Positions 26,211-33,484 of a stretch of 64,000 bases of DNA are shown here, in pieces. Position 1 is the first letter of the stretch, and each line of letters starts with the position of its first letter. Origin of the DNA: Phycisphaeraceae bacterium (lineage in GTDB: Bacteria > Planctomycetota > Phycisphaerae > Phycisphaerales > UBA1924); NCBI GenBank assembly GCA_007693965.1, contig RECQ01000052.1, positions 51,967 to 115,966 on the forward strand. Direction: 5' to 3'. The position numbers and the translations under genes were made by a program. The notes below the pieces were generated by a model, which was given only the letters and a program-made list of their open reading frames with translations, was not told where the DNA came from and made no database searches.

Positions 26211-27014
26211 TCACCAGAGCGGCAGGCCGGACATCCGCCACGCAGCGAGCAGGAGCAGCGCCACCAGCACCGCCCGAATCCACGTGAGGGGAAGGCGGTG
26301 GGTGAGGCTGGCGCCGATGGCGGCGCCGAGGATCGCCGTGGGCGCCAGGGCCATCGCGAGCGTGATGGCGGTCAGGCGGTCGTAGCCGTGCTGCGGCAGC
26401 GTGGTGATCTTCACCGAGGCGCCGGCGATGGCGGTGATGCACATCGCGGCGCTGCTGGCGCCGATGGCGTGGCGCAGCGGGAGCCGGCACAGGCGCTGCG
26501 CCAGCGGCACCGCCAGCACGCCGCCGCCGACGCCCAGCAGCCCCGCCACCAGCCCCATGGCGCCGCCGACTGCGCCGGCCCGTGGCACAGTGACGCGGAT
26601 GCCGTCCGGCGGCACATCCGGCAGGCGCCTGAAGATCTTCAGCAGCTCCATCACCACGATGTAAAGAAGAAAGACCGCGAAGAGTCGGCGCAGGGCTGTC
26701 GCGGGTATGTGATCCGACAGCAACACGCCGATGACGATGGCGATCAGCGCTGCAGGCATGAGAATCATGAAAAGGTCGCGACGCACCGTGCCCCGGCGCG
26801 CGTGTCGCAGGGCCGCCGGCGCCGCCACCGCCACGTTCACCGCCATCGCCGCGGCCTGATACAGATGCTGGCTTTCAGGGTCCTCGGAATGGAAGAGGAT
26901 GACCAGCCCGGGGATCATCACCACGCTGCCGCCGATGCCCAGCATTCCACCGAGCATCCCGGCGAGAAGCCCGAGGCCTGCGATGACGCTGAGTTCGAGG
27001 GGGCCGAGTGTCAT
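26211..27014 (-). CDS. TauE/SafE-family sulfite/sulfoacetate exporter
   Basis: A 267-residue integral membrane protein with about eight hydrophobic helices. The paired motifs AGMLGGMLGIGGSVVMIPGL and VAGLLGVGGGVLAVPL are the duplicated TauE/SafE signature. The family exports small organosulfur or similar anions, and the substrate here is unknown. The start is the ATG at 27014, divergent from the PfkB gene with 97 bp between. Confidence 0.85.
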   Translation of the reverse strand: MTLGPLELSVIAGLGLLAGMLGGMLGIGGSVVMIPGLVILFHSEDPESQHLYQAAAMAVNVAVAAPAALRHARRGTVRRDLFMILMPAALIAIVIGVLLSDHIPATALRRLFAVFLLYIVVMELLKIFRRLPDVPPDGIRVTVPRAGAVGGAMGLVAGLLGVGGGVLAVPLAQRLCRLPLRHAIGASSAAMCITAIAGASVKITTLPQHGYDRLTAITLAMALAPTAILGAAIGASLTHRLPLTWIRAVLVALLLLAAWRMSGLPLW

Positions 27015-27099
27015 TCGGATGCGGTTCCGCTGGAGTGGCGACCGGGGGCGGCGGTGACAGTGCGGATCGTAGCGAGCGCGCCGGGAGGCGTCGGCGCGG

Positions 27100-27105
27100 T
27101 ATCGT
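27100..27105 (+). promoter_or_regulatory. -10 element, leaderless PfkB gene
   Basis: TATCGT, then 6 nt (CTGCAC), then ATG. No Shine-Dalgarno sequence. Confidence 0.5.
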
Positions 27106-27111
27106 CTGCAC

Positions 27112-28098
27112 ATGGCCGAAACGAGAATCGTCACCGTGACGCTGAATCCGGCGCTGGATCACGTCATCGTGGCGGAGAACTTCAAGATCGGGAAGCGTGT
27201 GGCGGGATGGATCGCGGACGATCGCTACCCCGCGGGGTTCCCGACCGGCAAGGGAATCGCCATCTCGCGCGTGCTCGGTTTCAAGGGAATCCGCTCGATC
27301 GCCACCGGATTCGTCGGCCGCAACGAGCTGGACATGTTCGAGGGCTTCCTTGAGAAGAAGGCCAGCGGACGGGTGGTGAGCCAGTTCCTGGTGGTGCAGA
27401 AACGCACGCGCGACAACATCACCATCGTGGATCCCGTCAACGAAACCGAGACCCACATCCGCGATGTCGGGTTCGAGGTGCAGCAGGATGATGTGAAGCG
27501 CATCTCCAGCAAGGTGGCGATGCTCTCCCGGCCCGACACGATCGTCTGCTTTGCCGGATCGCTGCCGCGTGGTCTGGAGCCCGAGCAGTTCGGACGCCTG
27601 GTGGCCCGCTGCGTCGGGCAGGGGGCGCGCGTGGTGGTGGACACCAACTCCGAGGGCCTTCGCGGCTTGAAAACCCGGCGCCTGTGGATGATCAAGCTGA
27701 ACGTGGACGAAGTCGGCATGCTCGCGGACCTGCCGGTGGACAGCCGCGAGCGACTGATCGAGGCCGCCCGTTCGCTGACCGCGGCCCGGGGCGGCAGCTA
27801 CGACGTCGTGCTGGTCACGCGCGGGGCGGACGGGGCCATGCTCTTCACCGAGGATGTTGCCCTGATCGGGCAGGTCTCGGTGCATCCGGGCCGGATCGTG
27901 AGCACGGCGGGATCCGGCGAGAGCCTCGTCGCCGGCGTCTTGAGCGTTCTGAACAAGGGGGGCGACTGGGTTTCGGCCCTGCGTGAGGGGCTGGCCCTGG
28001 CGACGGCCAACGCCATCGGGCGCGAGGCCGGGCTGGTCGACGAGGGCGATGCTGAGGAATTCCGGGTCATGGCCATGGTGGACCGGATCGAGGACTGA
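27112..28098 (+). CDS. Divergent PfkB-family sugar kinase (1-phosphofructokinase-like)
   Basis: A 328-residue ribokinase-fold protein closest to FruK/LacC by layout: VTLNPALD at the N-terminus and FAGSLPRGLEPEQF in the middle. Important positions differ from active FruK. The substrate-binding GGKGIN region reads FPTGKGIAIS (Asn absent), KPN reads KLN, and the catalytic GAGD near the C-terminus reads GSGE, with Glu in place of the catalytic Asp. It may have altered substrate or weak activity. The start is the leaderless ATG. It lies alone between divergent tauE and a 334-bp gap. Confidence 0.78.
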   Translation: MAETRIVTVTLNPALDHVIVAENFKIGKRVAGWIADDRYPAGFPTGKGIAISRVLGFKGIRSIATGFVGRNELDMFEGFLEKKASGRVVSQFLVVQKRTRDNITIVDPVNETETHIRDVGFEVQQDDVKRISSKVAMLSRPDTIVCFAGSLPRGLEPEQFGRLVARCVGQGARVVVDTNSEGLRGLKTRRLWMIKLNVDEVGMLADLPVDSRERLIEAARSLTAARGGSYDVVLVTRGADGAMLFTEDVALIGQVSVHPGRIVSTAGSGESLVAGVLSVLNKGGDWVSALREGLALATANAIGREAGLVDEGDAEEFRVMAMVDRIED

Positions 28099-28432
28099 GG
28101 GCCTGCGACCGTCCGAGAACCACCAGGTGGACCCGGCGCCGGGCTTCTCCTCCGAGTTCACAGGGTCAGGTCGGAAAAGCAGCATCCGAAAATCATGGCC
28201 GTTTGCGGCGTCCGGCTTCAGTCGGAGCGTCGCCTGACCGTTTCAGACGGTACAGGTCCACGTCGGCGGGCGTCTCCCGGCCAAACCCGGGGAGGCGCTC
28301 TGGCGTCGGGGCAGGCCCGGTGTATCCTCGGGACACACACCCGGGCCGACGGGGACCGGGTGGCACGAGCGGGAGGCAAGGGCCTGCCGCCGAACTCGAA
28401 CGCGGACATTCGCGTTCACGGAGTTCGAGACA
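28099..28432 (+). promoter_or_regulatory. Intergenic region upstream of the 3D-domain gene
   Basis: No gene is supported. Two small palindromes follow the PfkB stop (CCACCAGGTGG and CCCGGCGCCGGG, about 28121-28145). A TATCCT hexamer at 28323-28328 fits the local -10 pattern and would give a leader of about 100 nt for the 3D-domain gene, which has its own Shine-Dalgarno sequence. Confidence 0.35.
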
Positions 28433-29101
28433 ATGAAAGATATGACTCACAAGCCTGGTCGGCGTGCATTCACTCTTCGCATGATGATGGAGGGCCTCGC
28501 CTTCACCGCCGCCGCGGCGCTGGTCGCGACCTCCGCGGTGATGGCCAAGCAGTCGGCACACGCGCCGGCCCTCGCCATGCTCGATCGCGCCGAAGCCCCG
28601 GCCCGTGAGTTCGTAGCCGCCACCCGCGCCGCCGATGTCGCCCGCGTCGCTCCCGCAAGCGCGGAAGAGACGCTCAACACGATCACCGACACCCTCGACG
28701 CTGAGGATGTGGAGTTCGAGATCGTCGAACTCGTCGACGCCGAGATCCGTTTCTTCAACGGCCGCGCCGTCCGTCCCGCGTACCAGCTCACCATGATCGT
28801 CACCGCCTACAGCCCCGATCACCGCTCCTGTGGCATCTGGGCCGACGGAATCACCGCCAGCAACCGCTCGGTGTGGACCAACGGCATGAAGCTTGTCGCC
28901 GCCGACACGCGGCTGCTTCCTTTCGGCACACTGCTGAGCATTCCAGGCTATGACGAGGGCCGCATCGTGCCCGTGCTCGACCGCGGCGGCGCCATCAAGG
29001 GCAATCGCCTCGACGTTCTCTATCCCACCCACGAGATCGCATTGAAGTGGGGCGTGCAGCGCCTGCCTGTGATCGTGTGGGAATACGTCGACGGGGAGTG
29101 A
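28433..29101 (+). CDS. 3D-domain cell-wall protein
   Basis: A 222-residue exported protein. A signal segment (FTAAAALVATSAVMA, about 22-36) is followed by a low-complexity linker and a C-terminal 3D domain with its three conserved aspartates: TAYSPDHRSCGIWADGITAS, AADTRLLPFGTLLSIPGY and VLDRGGAIKGNRLDVLY. The 3D fold resembles the MltA/RlpA double-psi barrel, so a peptidoglycan lytic role is likely but not shown. GGAG is 9 nt before the ATG. It is convergent with the coiled-coil gene. Confidence 0.82.
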   Translation: MKDMTHKPGRRAFTLRMMMEGLAFTAAAALVATSAVMAKQSAHAPALAMLDRAEAPAREFVAATRAADVARVAPASAEETLNTITDTLDAEDVEFEIVELVDAEIRFFNGRAVRPAYQLTMIVTAYSPDHRSCGIWADGITASNRSVWTNGMKLVAADTRLLPFGTLLSIPGYDEGRIVPVLDRGGAIKGNRLDVLYPTHEIALKWGVQRLPVIVWEYVDGE

Positions 29102-29105
29102 TCGC

Positions 29106-29957
29106 TCAGCGATCCGGCTCTTCCGAGGCGGCGCCCGGGATTTCCTCCCGGTCGAGCGGCCGCAATGATTTGATCGTGAAGCTGTAGTGGAACTCGATGT
29201 AGGGGCCGATCAGCTGCGTCGCGTCGAAGATCGCTGGGGCCCTGCGATCCGGATTGACGACGGGCTGCGCGGCGAAGACGCCGCCCATCATCCACATGCT
29301 TCGGGCCGGATCCGCCTGCAGGCGTCCAGCGTCGCGGCCTCCGATCAATATTCGGAAGGGCCGCCCCCATTCCGTACCCGTTTCGCCATCGATCACCTGG
29401 ATCGTGAACTCGGTGTCGCGCCCATCGGTCGGCGCCGCATCGAGGATGCGAACCATCCACTCGACCTGGCCTCGATGCCTGAAGCTCGCCTGCCGGGCCC
29501 AGCGCCGGGCCTCGATGAGGAATTGCTGCGCTTCTCGCTCGGTGTTGTCAGGAAGGTGAGCGAGGACATCCTCGTACTCTTTTTCCAGCGCTGCCAGGAG
29601 CGCATCGGGCGCGGCGAGCGGGTCGTCCGGAATGACGATCTTCTCTTCGGCGATCCGCTCCTGCATTTCCGGCTCGGCTTCGATGACGCGCTCATCACCA
29701 GGCGACGGGATGGGATCCGGCGCATCCAATTCGTCCATCTGGCGCCGAAGCTCGCGGATGATTTCCTCGAGGCGGGCGATGCGCCGGCGGGCCTCAGCCA
29801 GGCGCGCGTCCAGTTCGGCCACCTGCTCGCGGAGACGCTCGTTCTCCTGGCGAAGCTCGATCAGACTCGGCTCGGCGTGGGCGATCTGCGTATTGAACGC
29901 AATCGCGACGGGGAGGATGAGCAGGGCCGGGAACATTCGCAAAGCGCTTCGGATCAT
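29106..29957 (-). CDS. Exported coiled-coil protein of unknown function
   Basis: A 283-residue protein not recognised as a named family. It has a signal peptide (ALLILPVAIAFNTQIAHAE), then a heptad coiled coil at about 30-75 (rich in ELR, RLRE, ARLEE repeats), an acidic linker, and a C-terminal beta-rich part. GGGGAGG is well placed before the ATG at 29957. A TATAGT at 30018-30023 could be its -10 element, giving a leader of about 55 nt. Probably a periplasmic or envelope-attached protein. It is divergent from the DUF58 gene. Confidence 0.6.
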   Translation of the reverse strand: MIRSALRMFPALLILPVAIAFNTQIAHAEPSLIELRQENERLREQVAELDARLAEARRRIARLEEIIRELRRQMDELDAPDPIPSPGDERVIEAEPEMQERIAEEKIVIPDDPLAAPDALLAALEKEYEDVLAHLPDNTEREAQQFLIEARRWARQASFRHRGQVEWMVRILDAAPTDGRDTEFTIQVIDGETGTEWGRPFRILIGGRDAGRLQADPARSMWMMGGVFAAQPVVNPDRRAPAIFDATQLIGPYIEFHYSFTIKSLRPLDREEIPGAASEEPDR

Positions 29958-30017
29958 CGATTCTGCCTCCCCGATTCTGAATGCTCGTGTGACGCCGCGG
30001 CGTCCGGGCGTCATCCT

Positions 30018-30023
30018 CCTACT
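30018..30023 (-). promoter_or_regulatory. -10 candidate, coiled-coil gene
   Basis: TATAGT on the minus strand, about 60 nt upstream of the ATG at 29957. Confidence 0.4.
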
Positions 30024-30097
30024 ATACGAGGCGGGTGGGCGCGTTCGTTGCGTCCAATCCCGGATGATTCAGCACTTTTCATCGGCGAGGAGCGCGT

Positions 30098-31069
30098 GTG
30101 CTCGTCAGAGGATCTCCCAGAAGGCCCCGCTCGATCGAGGAGCTCCTCGGTCCGGAGCTGATGCGCCGCCTCGATCGCATCGACCTCCACAGCCGCAAGC
30201 TCTTCCCCGGGCGCCTGCCCGGCGAACGCCGCTCGAAGAAGCGCGGCCAGTCGGTCGAGTTCGACGACTACCGGCCCTATGTCCACGGCGATGACCTGCG
30301 GCGCATCGACTGGAAGGTCTACGCCCGGCTCGATCGGGTGGTCCTCAAGCTCTTCCTCGAAGAGGAGGACCTGTCCCTCCACATCGCCATCGACGCCTCC
30401 GCCAGCATGGGCGCGGGGGGCGAGAAGTGGAACAAGCTGCTTTTCTGCCAGCGTCTGGCGATGGCCCTCGGGTACATCGGTCTGGTGAAGCAGAACAGGG
30501 TGTCGGTGAGCGTCTTCGGCGGGCGGAGGCTGGAGCGACTGCCGGAGATGCGCGGGCGCCGGCAGGTGCAGCGGCTGGGTCAGTTTCTGCTTGGTGTTGA
30601 AAATGCCGGACAGGGCAACCCAGGCGCCGGCGCCGATTTCAACAGTGCCCTCCGCACCATCGCCATGAGCCGCCAGGGCAAGGGCGTCATGGTGGTGCTG
30701 AGCGACTTCCTGGAGCGTGACGGCTACGAAGACGGCCTGCGCGCCCTCGCCGGCGCGGGGGGCTACGACACATGGTGCCTCCAGGTCCTCAGCCCCGGCG
30801 AGATCGACCCGACCACCGAGGCCGATGAGGATCTCTCCGGGGGCGTCGTGGGAGATCTGCGGCTGATGGACATCGAAACCGGCGCCGCGGCGGAGGTGAC
30901 GGTCAGTTCGGCCCTCATCAAGCGCTACCGCGAACGGCTCGAAGAGTATTGCGCCAACCTGTCGTCCTATTGCGCTGCCCGCGAAATGGTCCACATGATC
31001 GTCCGCAGCGACAGTGATGTGGCGACGATGCTGCTCGAGGACCTGCGGAAGCGCGGCATGCTTCGGTAA
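30098..31069 (+). CDS. DUF58 (von Willebrand-like) protein
   Basis: A 323-residue DUF58 protein. The hallmark GQSVEFDDYRPYVHGDDLRR (about 51-70) followed by IDWKVYARLDR is clear. The next segment, IAIDASASMG, is a MIDAS-like DxSxS motif of the vWA fold. DUF58 genes usually neighbour a MoxR ATPase; none is adjacent here. The start is a GTG with GAGGAG upstream. Its stop is directly followed by a palindromic repeat element. Confidence 0.86.
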   Translation: MLVRGSPRRPRSIEELLGPELMRRLDRIDLHSRKLFPGRLPGERRSKKRGQSVEFDDYRPYVHGDDLRRIDWKVYARLDRVVLKLFLEEEDLSLHIAIDASASMGAGGEKWNKLLFCQRLAMALGYIGLVKQNRVSVSVFGGRRLERLPEMRGRRQVQRLGQFLLGVENAGQGNPGAGADFNSALRTIAMSRQGKGVMVVLSDFLERDGYEDGLRALAGAGGYDTWCLQVLSPGEIDPTTEADEDLSGGVVGDLRLMDIETGAAAEVTVSSALIKRYRERLEEYCANLSSYCAAREMVHMIVRSDSDVATMLLEDLRKRGMLR

Positions 31070-31071
31070 GC

Positions 31072-31196
31072 ATCACCACAGGGACACCGAGGCACAGAGA
31101 GAAGAGAATTGATTTGTGACGGGAACTACCTTACGCGCGAGCATCAAGCCAGAACACTCTTCTTCTTTCTCAGTGCCTCTGTGTCTCCGTGGTGAT
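31072..31196. repeat. Palindromic repeat element A
   Basis: Imperfect inverted arms, 31072-31106 and 31158-31196, share the pattern ATCACCAC..GACAC.GAGGCAC.GAGA around a centre of about 51 bp. It fills the gap between the convergent DUF58 and TPR-YggX genes, where it can act as a two-way terminator. Similar sequence is scattered in some planctomycete genomes, to my knowledge. Confidence 0.75.
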
Positions 31197-31205
31197 TCCT
31201 ATTCC

Positions 31206-31844
31206 TCACTGCCGCTGCGGAGACTTGGTCAGTTTCTCGCGCATTGCTGCGTCGATGCCGAGAAACTCGCACATGTGCTGCTCGTAGACTTCCTGATCCT
31301 CATCGCGCGAGAAGTCGAGGCGCAGCTCGTTGATCACCTTCGTGCCCTGACCGATCCAGTCGCGCCAGGTTTCGGTGGAGATGTTCTCGTAGATCCACTG
31401 CCCCAGCGGGTTGCGCAGCGGCGGGTCGGGAAGCTGCGTGCCGGGGCGGCCGGTGCGCTGACAGATGAAGCCGCCGGCGGCGGCCGCGCCTGCGGCGGGG
31501 GCTTTTGTCTCAACCTCGGGCACTGGCAGGCCCAGTTTCTCCAGCATCTCGCCCATCGCCCTCTGGGGCATGCGATCGCCGCGCTCGGCGGCGGCGGCAT
31601 AGCCCTCGGTGCAGACCTCGGCAGCCTTCTCCGTCTCTCCGGAAGCCAGCAGTGAGGCCGCGGCGAGCTGGCGGGCCTTGCTCATGTCGGGGTTGAGCTC
31701 GACGCAGCGGAGATAGGCGCGGGCGGCGTCGGCGTGGCGGTCGGCCTGGGCATAGGCGCCGCCGAGGCTGAAGTGGGCCATGTCGTTGTCAGGGTCGGCC
31801 TGGGCCATATTTTCGAACTGGGCGATGCGCTGCTCGATATCCAT
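31206..31844 (-). CDS. TPR-YggX fusion: Fe(II)-trafficking domain protein
   Basis: A 212-residue fusion. Residues 1-90 are TPR-like helical repeats (AHFSLGGAYAQADRHADAARAYLRCVEL). After an Ala/Gly/Pro linker, residues about 127-200 match the YggX Fe(2+)-trafficking family: FICQRTGRPG (Cys conserved), NPLGQWIYENIS, WRDWIGQGTKVINE and MCEFLGID. YggX protects Fe-S clusters in other bacteria and is about 90 residues on its own. Here the TPR part may recruit partners. The ATG at 31844 is divergent from pyrD. Confidence 0.82.
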   Translation of the reverse strand: MDIEQRIAQFENMAQADPDNDMAHFSLGGAYAQADRHADAARAYLRCVELNPDMSKARQLAAASLLASGETEKAAEVCTEGYAAAAERGDRMPQRAMGEMLEKLGLPVPEVETKAPAAGAAAAGGFICQRTGRPGTQLPDPPLRNPLGQWIYENISTETWRDWIGQGTKVINELRLDFSRDEDQEVYEQHMCEFLGIDAAMREKLTKSPQRQ

Positions 31845-31984
31845 TCTGTCGGTGTCCTCCGGTGTTCGTGGTTCGATGTGTCAGTGTAGGGGAGGGGGGT
31901 GAAGAGCGTCGCGGCTCGCGTGACGAGCAGGGAGGAAGGCACGCTCGTCGCCCAACCAGCCATCGCCTCCGATCCCGTATCCCG

Positions 31985-31990
31985 TATCCT
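31985..31990 (+). promoter_or_regulatory. -10 element, leaderless pyrD
   Basis: TATCCT with 6 nt (GCCCCC) to the GTG start. A second GTATCC copy lies just upstream. Confidence 0.5.
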
Positions 31991-31996
31991 GCCCCC

Positions 31997-32974
31997 GTGT
32001 CTCGTCACTCACTGACATCCACACCGGCGCTCACCACAACACTCGCCGGGATCTCGCTTCGCAACCCCGTCCTGCTCGCCGCGGGAACGGCGGGGTATGT
32101 CGACGAGATGGCCGGCGCGATGGATCTGTCGCGTGTCGGCGGCGTGGTCACGAAGTCCATCACCGCCGAATCGCGCGAGGGCAACCAGACGTGGCGGATC
32201 ATCGAAACGCCCCGCGGCATGCTCAATGCCATCGGGCTGGCGAACATCGGCGCTGAGCGCTTCGCGGCCGAGCACGCCCCCCGGGCCGGGGAGGCGCTGG
32301 CGACCGTCATCGGCTCCATCGCCGGCGATTCGCCCGAGAGCTATCTCGAAGTCGCGCGCATGTTCGAGAACGCAGAGCACATCCCCGCCGTCGAGCTGAA
32401 TGTCTCCTGCCCGAATGTCCATTCGGGGACCCACTTCGGCGATGATCCCGGCGCCCTGCGTGAACTCGTGCAGGCGGTGCGCCCGGCGCTCGCGACCACG
32501 AAGCTCTTCGTCAAGCTCTCGCCCATTCCCGGCGGTCCGCCGGGGTTCACCATCGTCGATCTGGCCCGGGCCGCGATCGAGGCGGGCGCCGATGGGCTGT
32601 GCATTGCGAACACGGTTCCGGCCATGGCGGTGGATGTGCAGACGCGTAAGCCGCGGCTGGCGAACGTGACGGGCGGGCTCAGCGGGCCGTCGGTGCATCC
32701 GATCGCGGTGCGGCTCGTGCATCTCGTGCATCAGGGCGTGGCCCGCGAGACGGGGACACCCATCGTCGGGGTCGGCGGCGTGATGAGCTGGCAGGATGCG
32801 GCGGAGTTCATCCTTGTGGGCGCCTCGGCAGTGCAGATGGGCGCTGCGCTCTTCGCCGATCCCCGCTCGCCGCTGGCGGTGGTGAAGGGACTGGAGGCGT
32901 GGGTGAAGCGGCAGGGGGCGTCGAACATCGGGGAGCTGGTGGGGGCGGTGGAGCTGCCGGGAGGGAGGGCGTGA
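31997..32974 (+). CDS. pyrD: Dihydroorotate dehydrogenase, class 1B type
   Basis: Oxidises dihydroorotate to orotate in pyrimidine synthesis. The 325 residues show the NPVLLAAGT start, the substrate lid motif ELNVSCPNVHSGTHFG with a catalytic Cys (class 1B), KLSPIP, and the FMN loops GVGGVMSWQDA and VGASAVQMG. The GTG start at 31997 has TATCCT-N6 upstream and the homology starts there; the open frame further 5' is unlike the family. A PyrK electron-transfer partner is not nearby. The stop overlaps the next GTG start (GTGA). Confidence 0.9.
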   Translation: MSRHSLTSTPALTTTLAGISLRNPVLLAAGTAGYVDEMAGAMDLSRVGGVVTKSITAESREGNQTWRIIETPRGMLNAIGLANIGAERFAAEHAPRAGEALATVIGSIAGDSPESYLEVARMFENAEHIPAVELNVSCPNVHSGTHFGDDPGALRELVQAVRPALATTKLFVKLSPIPGGPPGFTIVDLARAAIEAGADGLCIANTVPAMAVDVQTRKPRLANVTGGLSGPSVHPIAVRLVHLVHQGVARETGTPIVGVGGVMSWQDAAEFILVGASAVQMGAALFADPRSPLAVVKGLEAWVKRQGASNIGELVGAVELPGGRA

Positions 32975-33366
32975 ACAGTGAGCAGCGCCGCAGGTTTGAT
33001 GAGTTGTTCGAAGAGGTTCTGGAGGGCCTGCCCGAGCGCCTGCACGACCTGATGCGCGAAATCCCCGTCATCCTCGACGACCGGCCCTCGCCCAAGCTGC
33101 TCAAGGAACTGGGCATGGGCTCAGGCGAGCTTCTCTGCGGCCTGCACAGCGGGATCGCGCTGACGGACCGCTCCATCGAGCACTCCGGCGTGCTGCCGGA
33201 TGAGATTCGGCTCTTCCGCGAGGGGATCGTCGAGACCGCCGGCGGCTGGGAGGCTCAGTACGCCGAGGACGAGATCTACGAGCAGATCCGCATCACGCTG
33301 CTGCACGAGATCGGCCACCACTTCGGCCTCGACGAGGACGACCTGGCGGAGCTGGGGTACGACTGA
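32971..33366 (+). CDS. Small zincin-like metallopeptidase-family protein
   Basis: A 131-residue protein of the Zincin_1 family (PF06262 as I recall). The motif LLHEIGHHFGLDEDDLAELGY holds HExxH with a third His, in keeping with a metallopeptidase. The family is conserved in many bacteria, but its substrate is unknown. GTG start, overlapping the pyrD stop and preceded by GGGAGGG, so coupled to pyrD. Confidence 0.85.
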   Translation: MNSEQRRRFDELFEEVLEGLPERLHDLMREIPVILDDRPSPKLLKELGMGSGELLCGLHSGIALTDRSIEHSGVLPDEIRLFREGIVETAGGWEAQYAEDEIYEQIRITLLHEIGHHFGLDEDDLAELGYD

Positions 33367-33385
33367 ACCAGGGTGACACAGCCCC

Positions 33386-33391
33386 TAGAAT
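33386..33391 (+). promoter_or_regulatory. -10 candidate, sppA
   Basis: TAGAAT about 95 nt before the sppA start, in a 118-bp gap after the zincin gene. The leader then carries AAGGAG before the ATG. Confidence 0.35.
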
Positions 33392-33484
33392 GCAGCCGCA
33401 ACCAATCCCAACTGAACAATGAACGACCATTTGTCACGTCCCGCAGTGGGGTGAATCGCCCTGCTACTCAAGGAGCCTCTCAGC

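Noticed and set aside
28121..28145. Adjacent CCACCAGGTGG and CCCGGCGCCGGG palindromes after the PfkB gene
   Set aside because: Too short to form good hairpins with loops; mentioned only within the intergenic feature.
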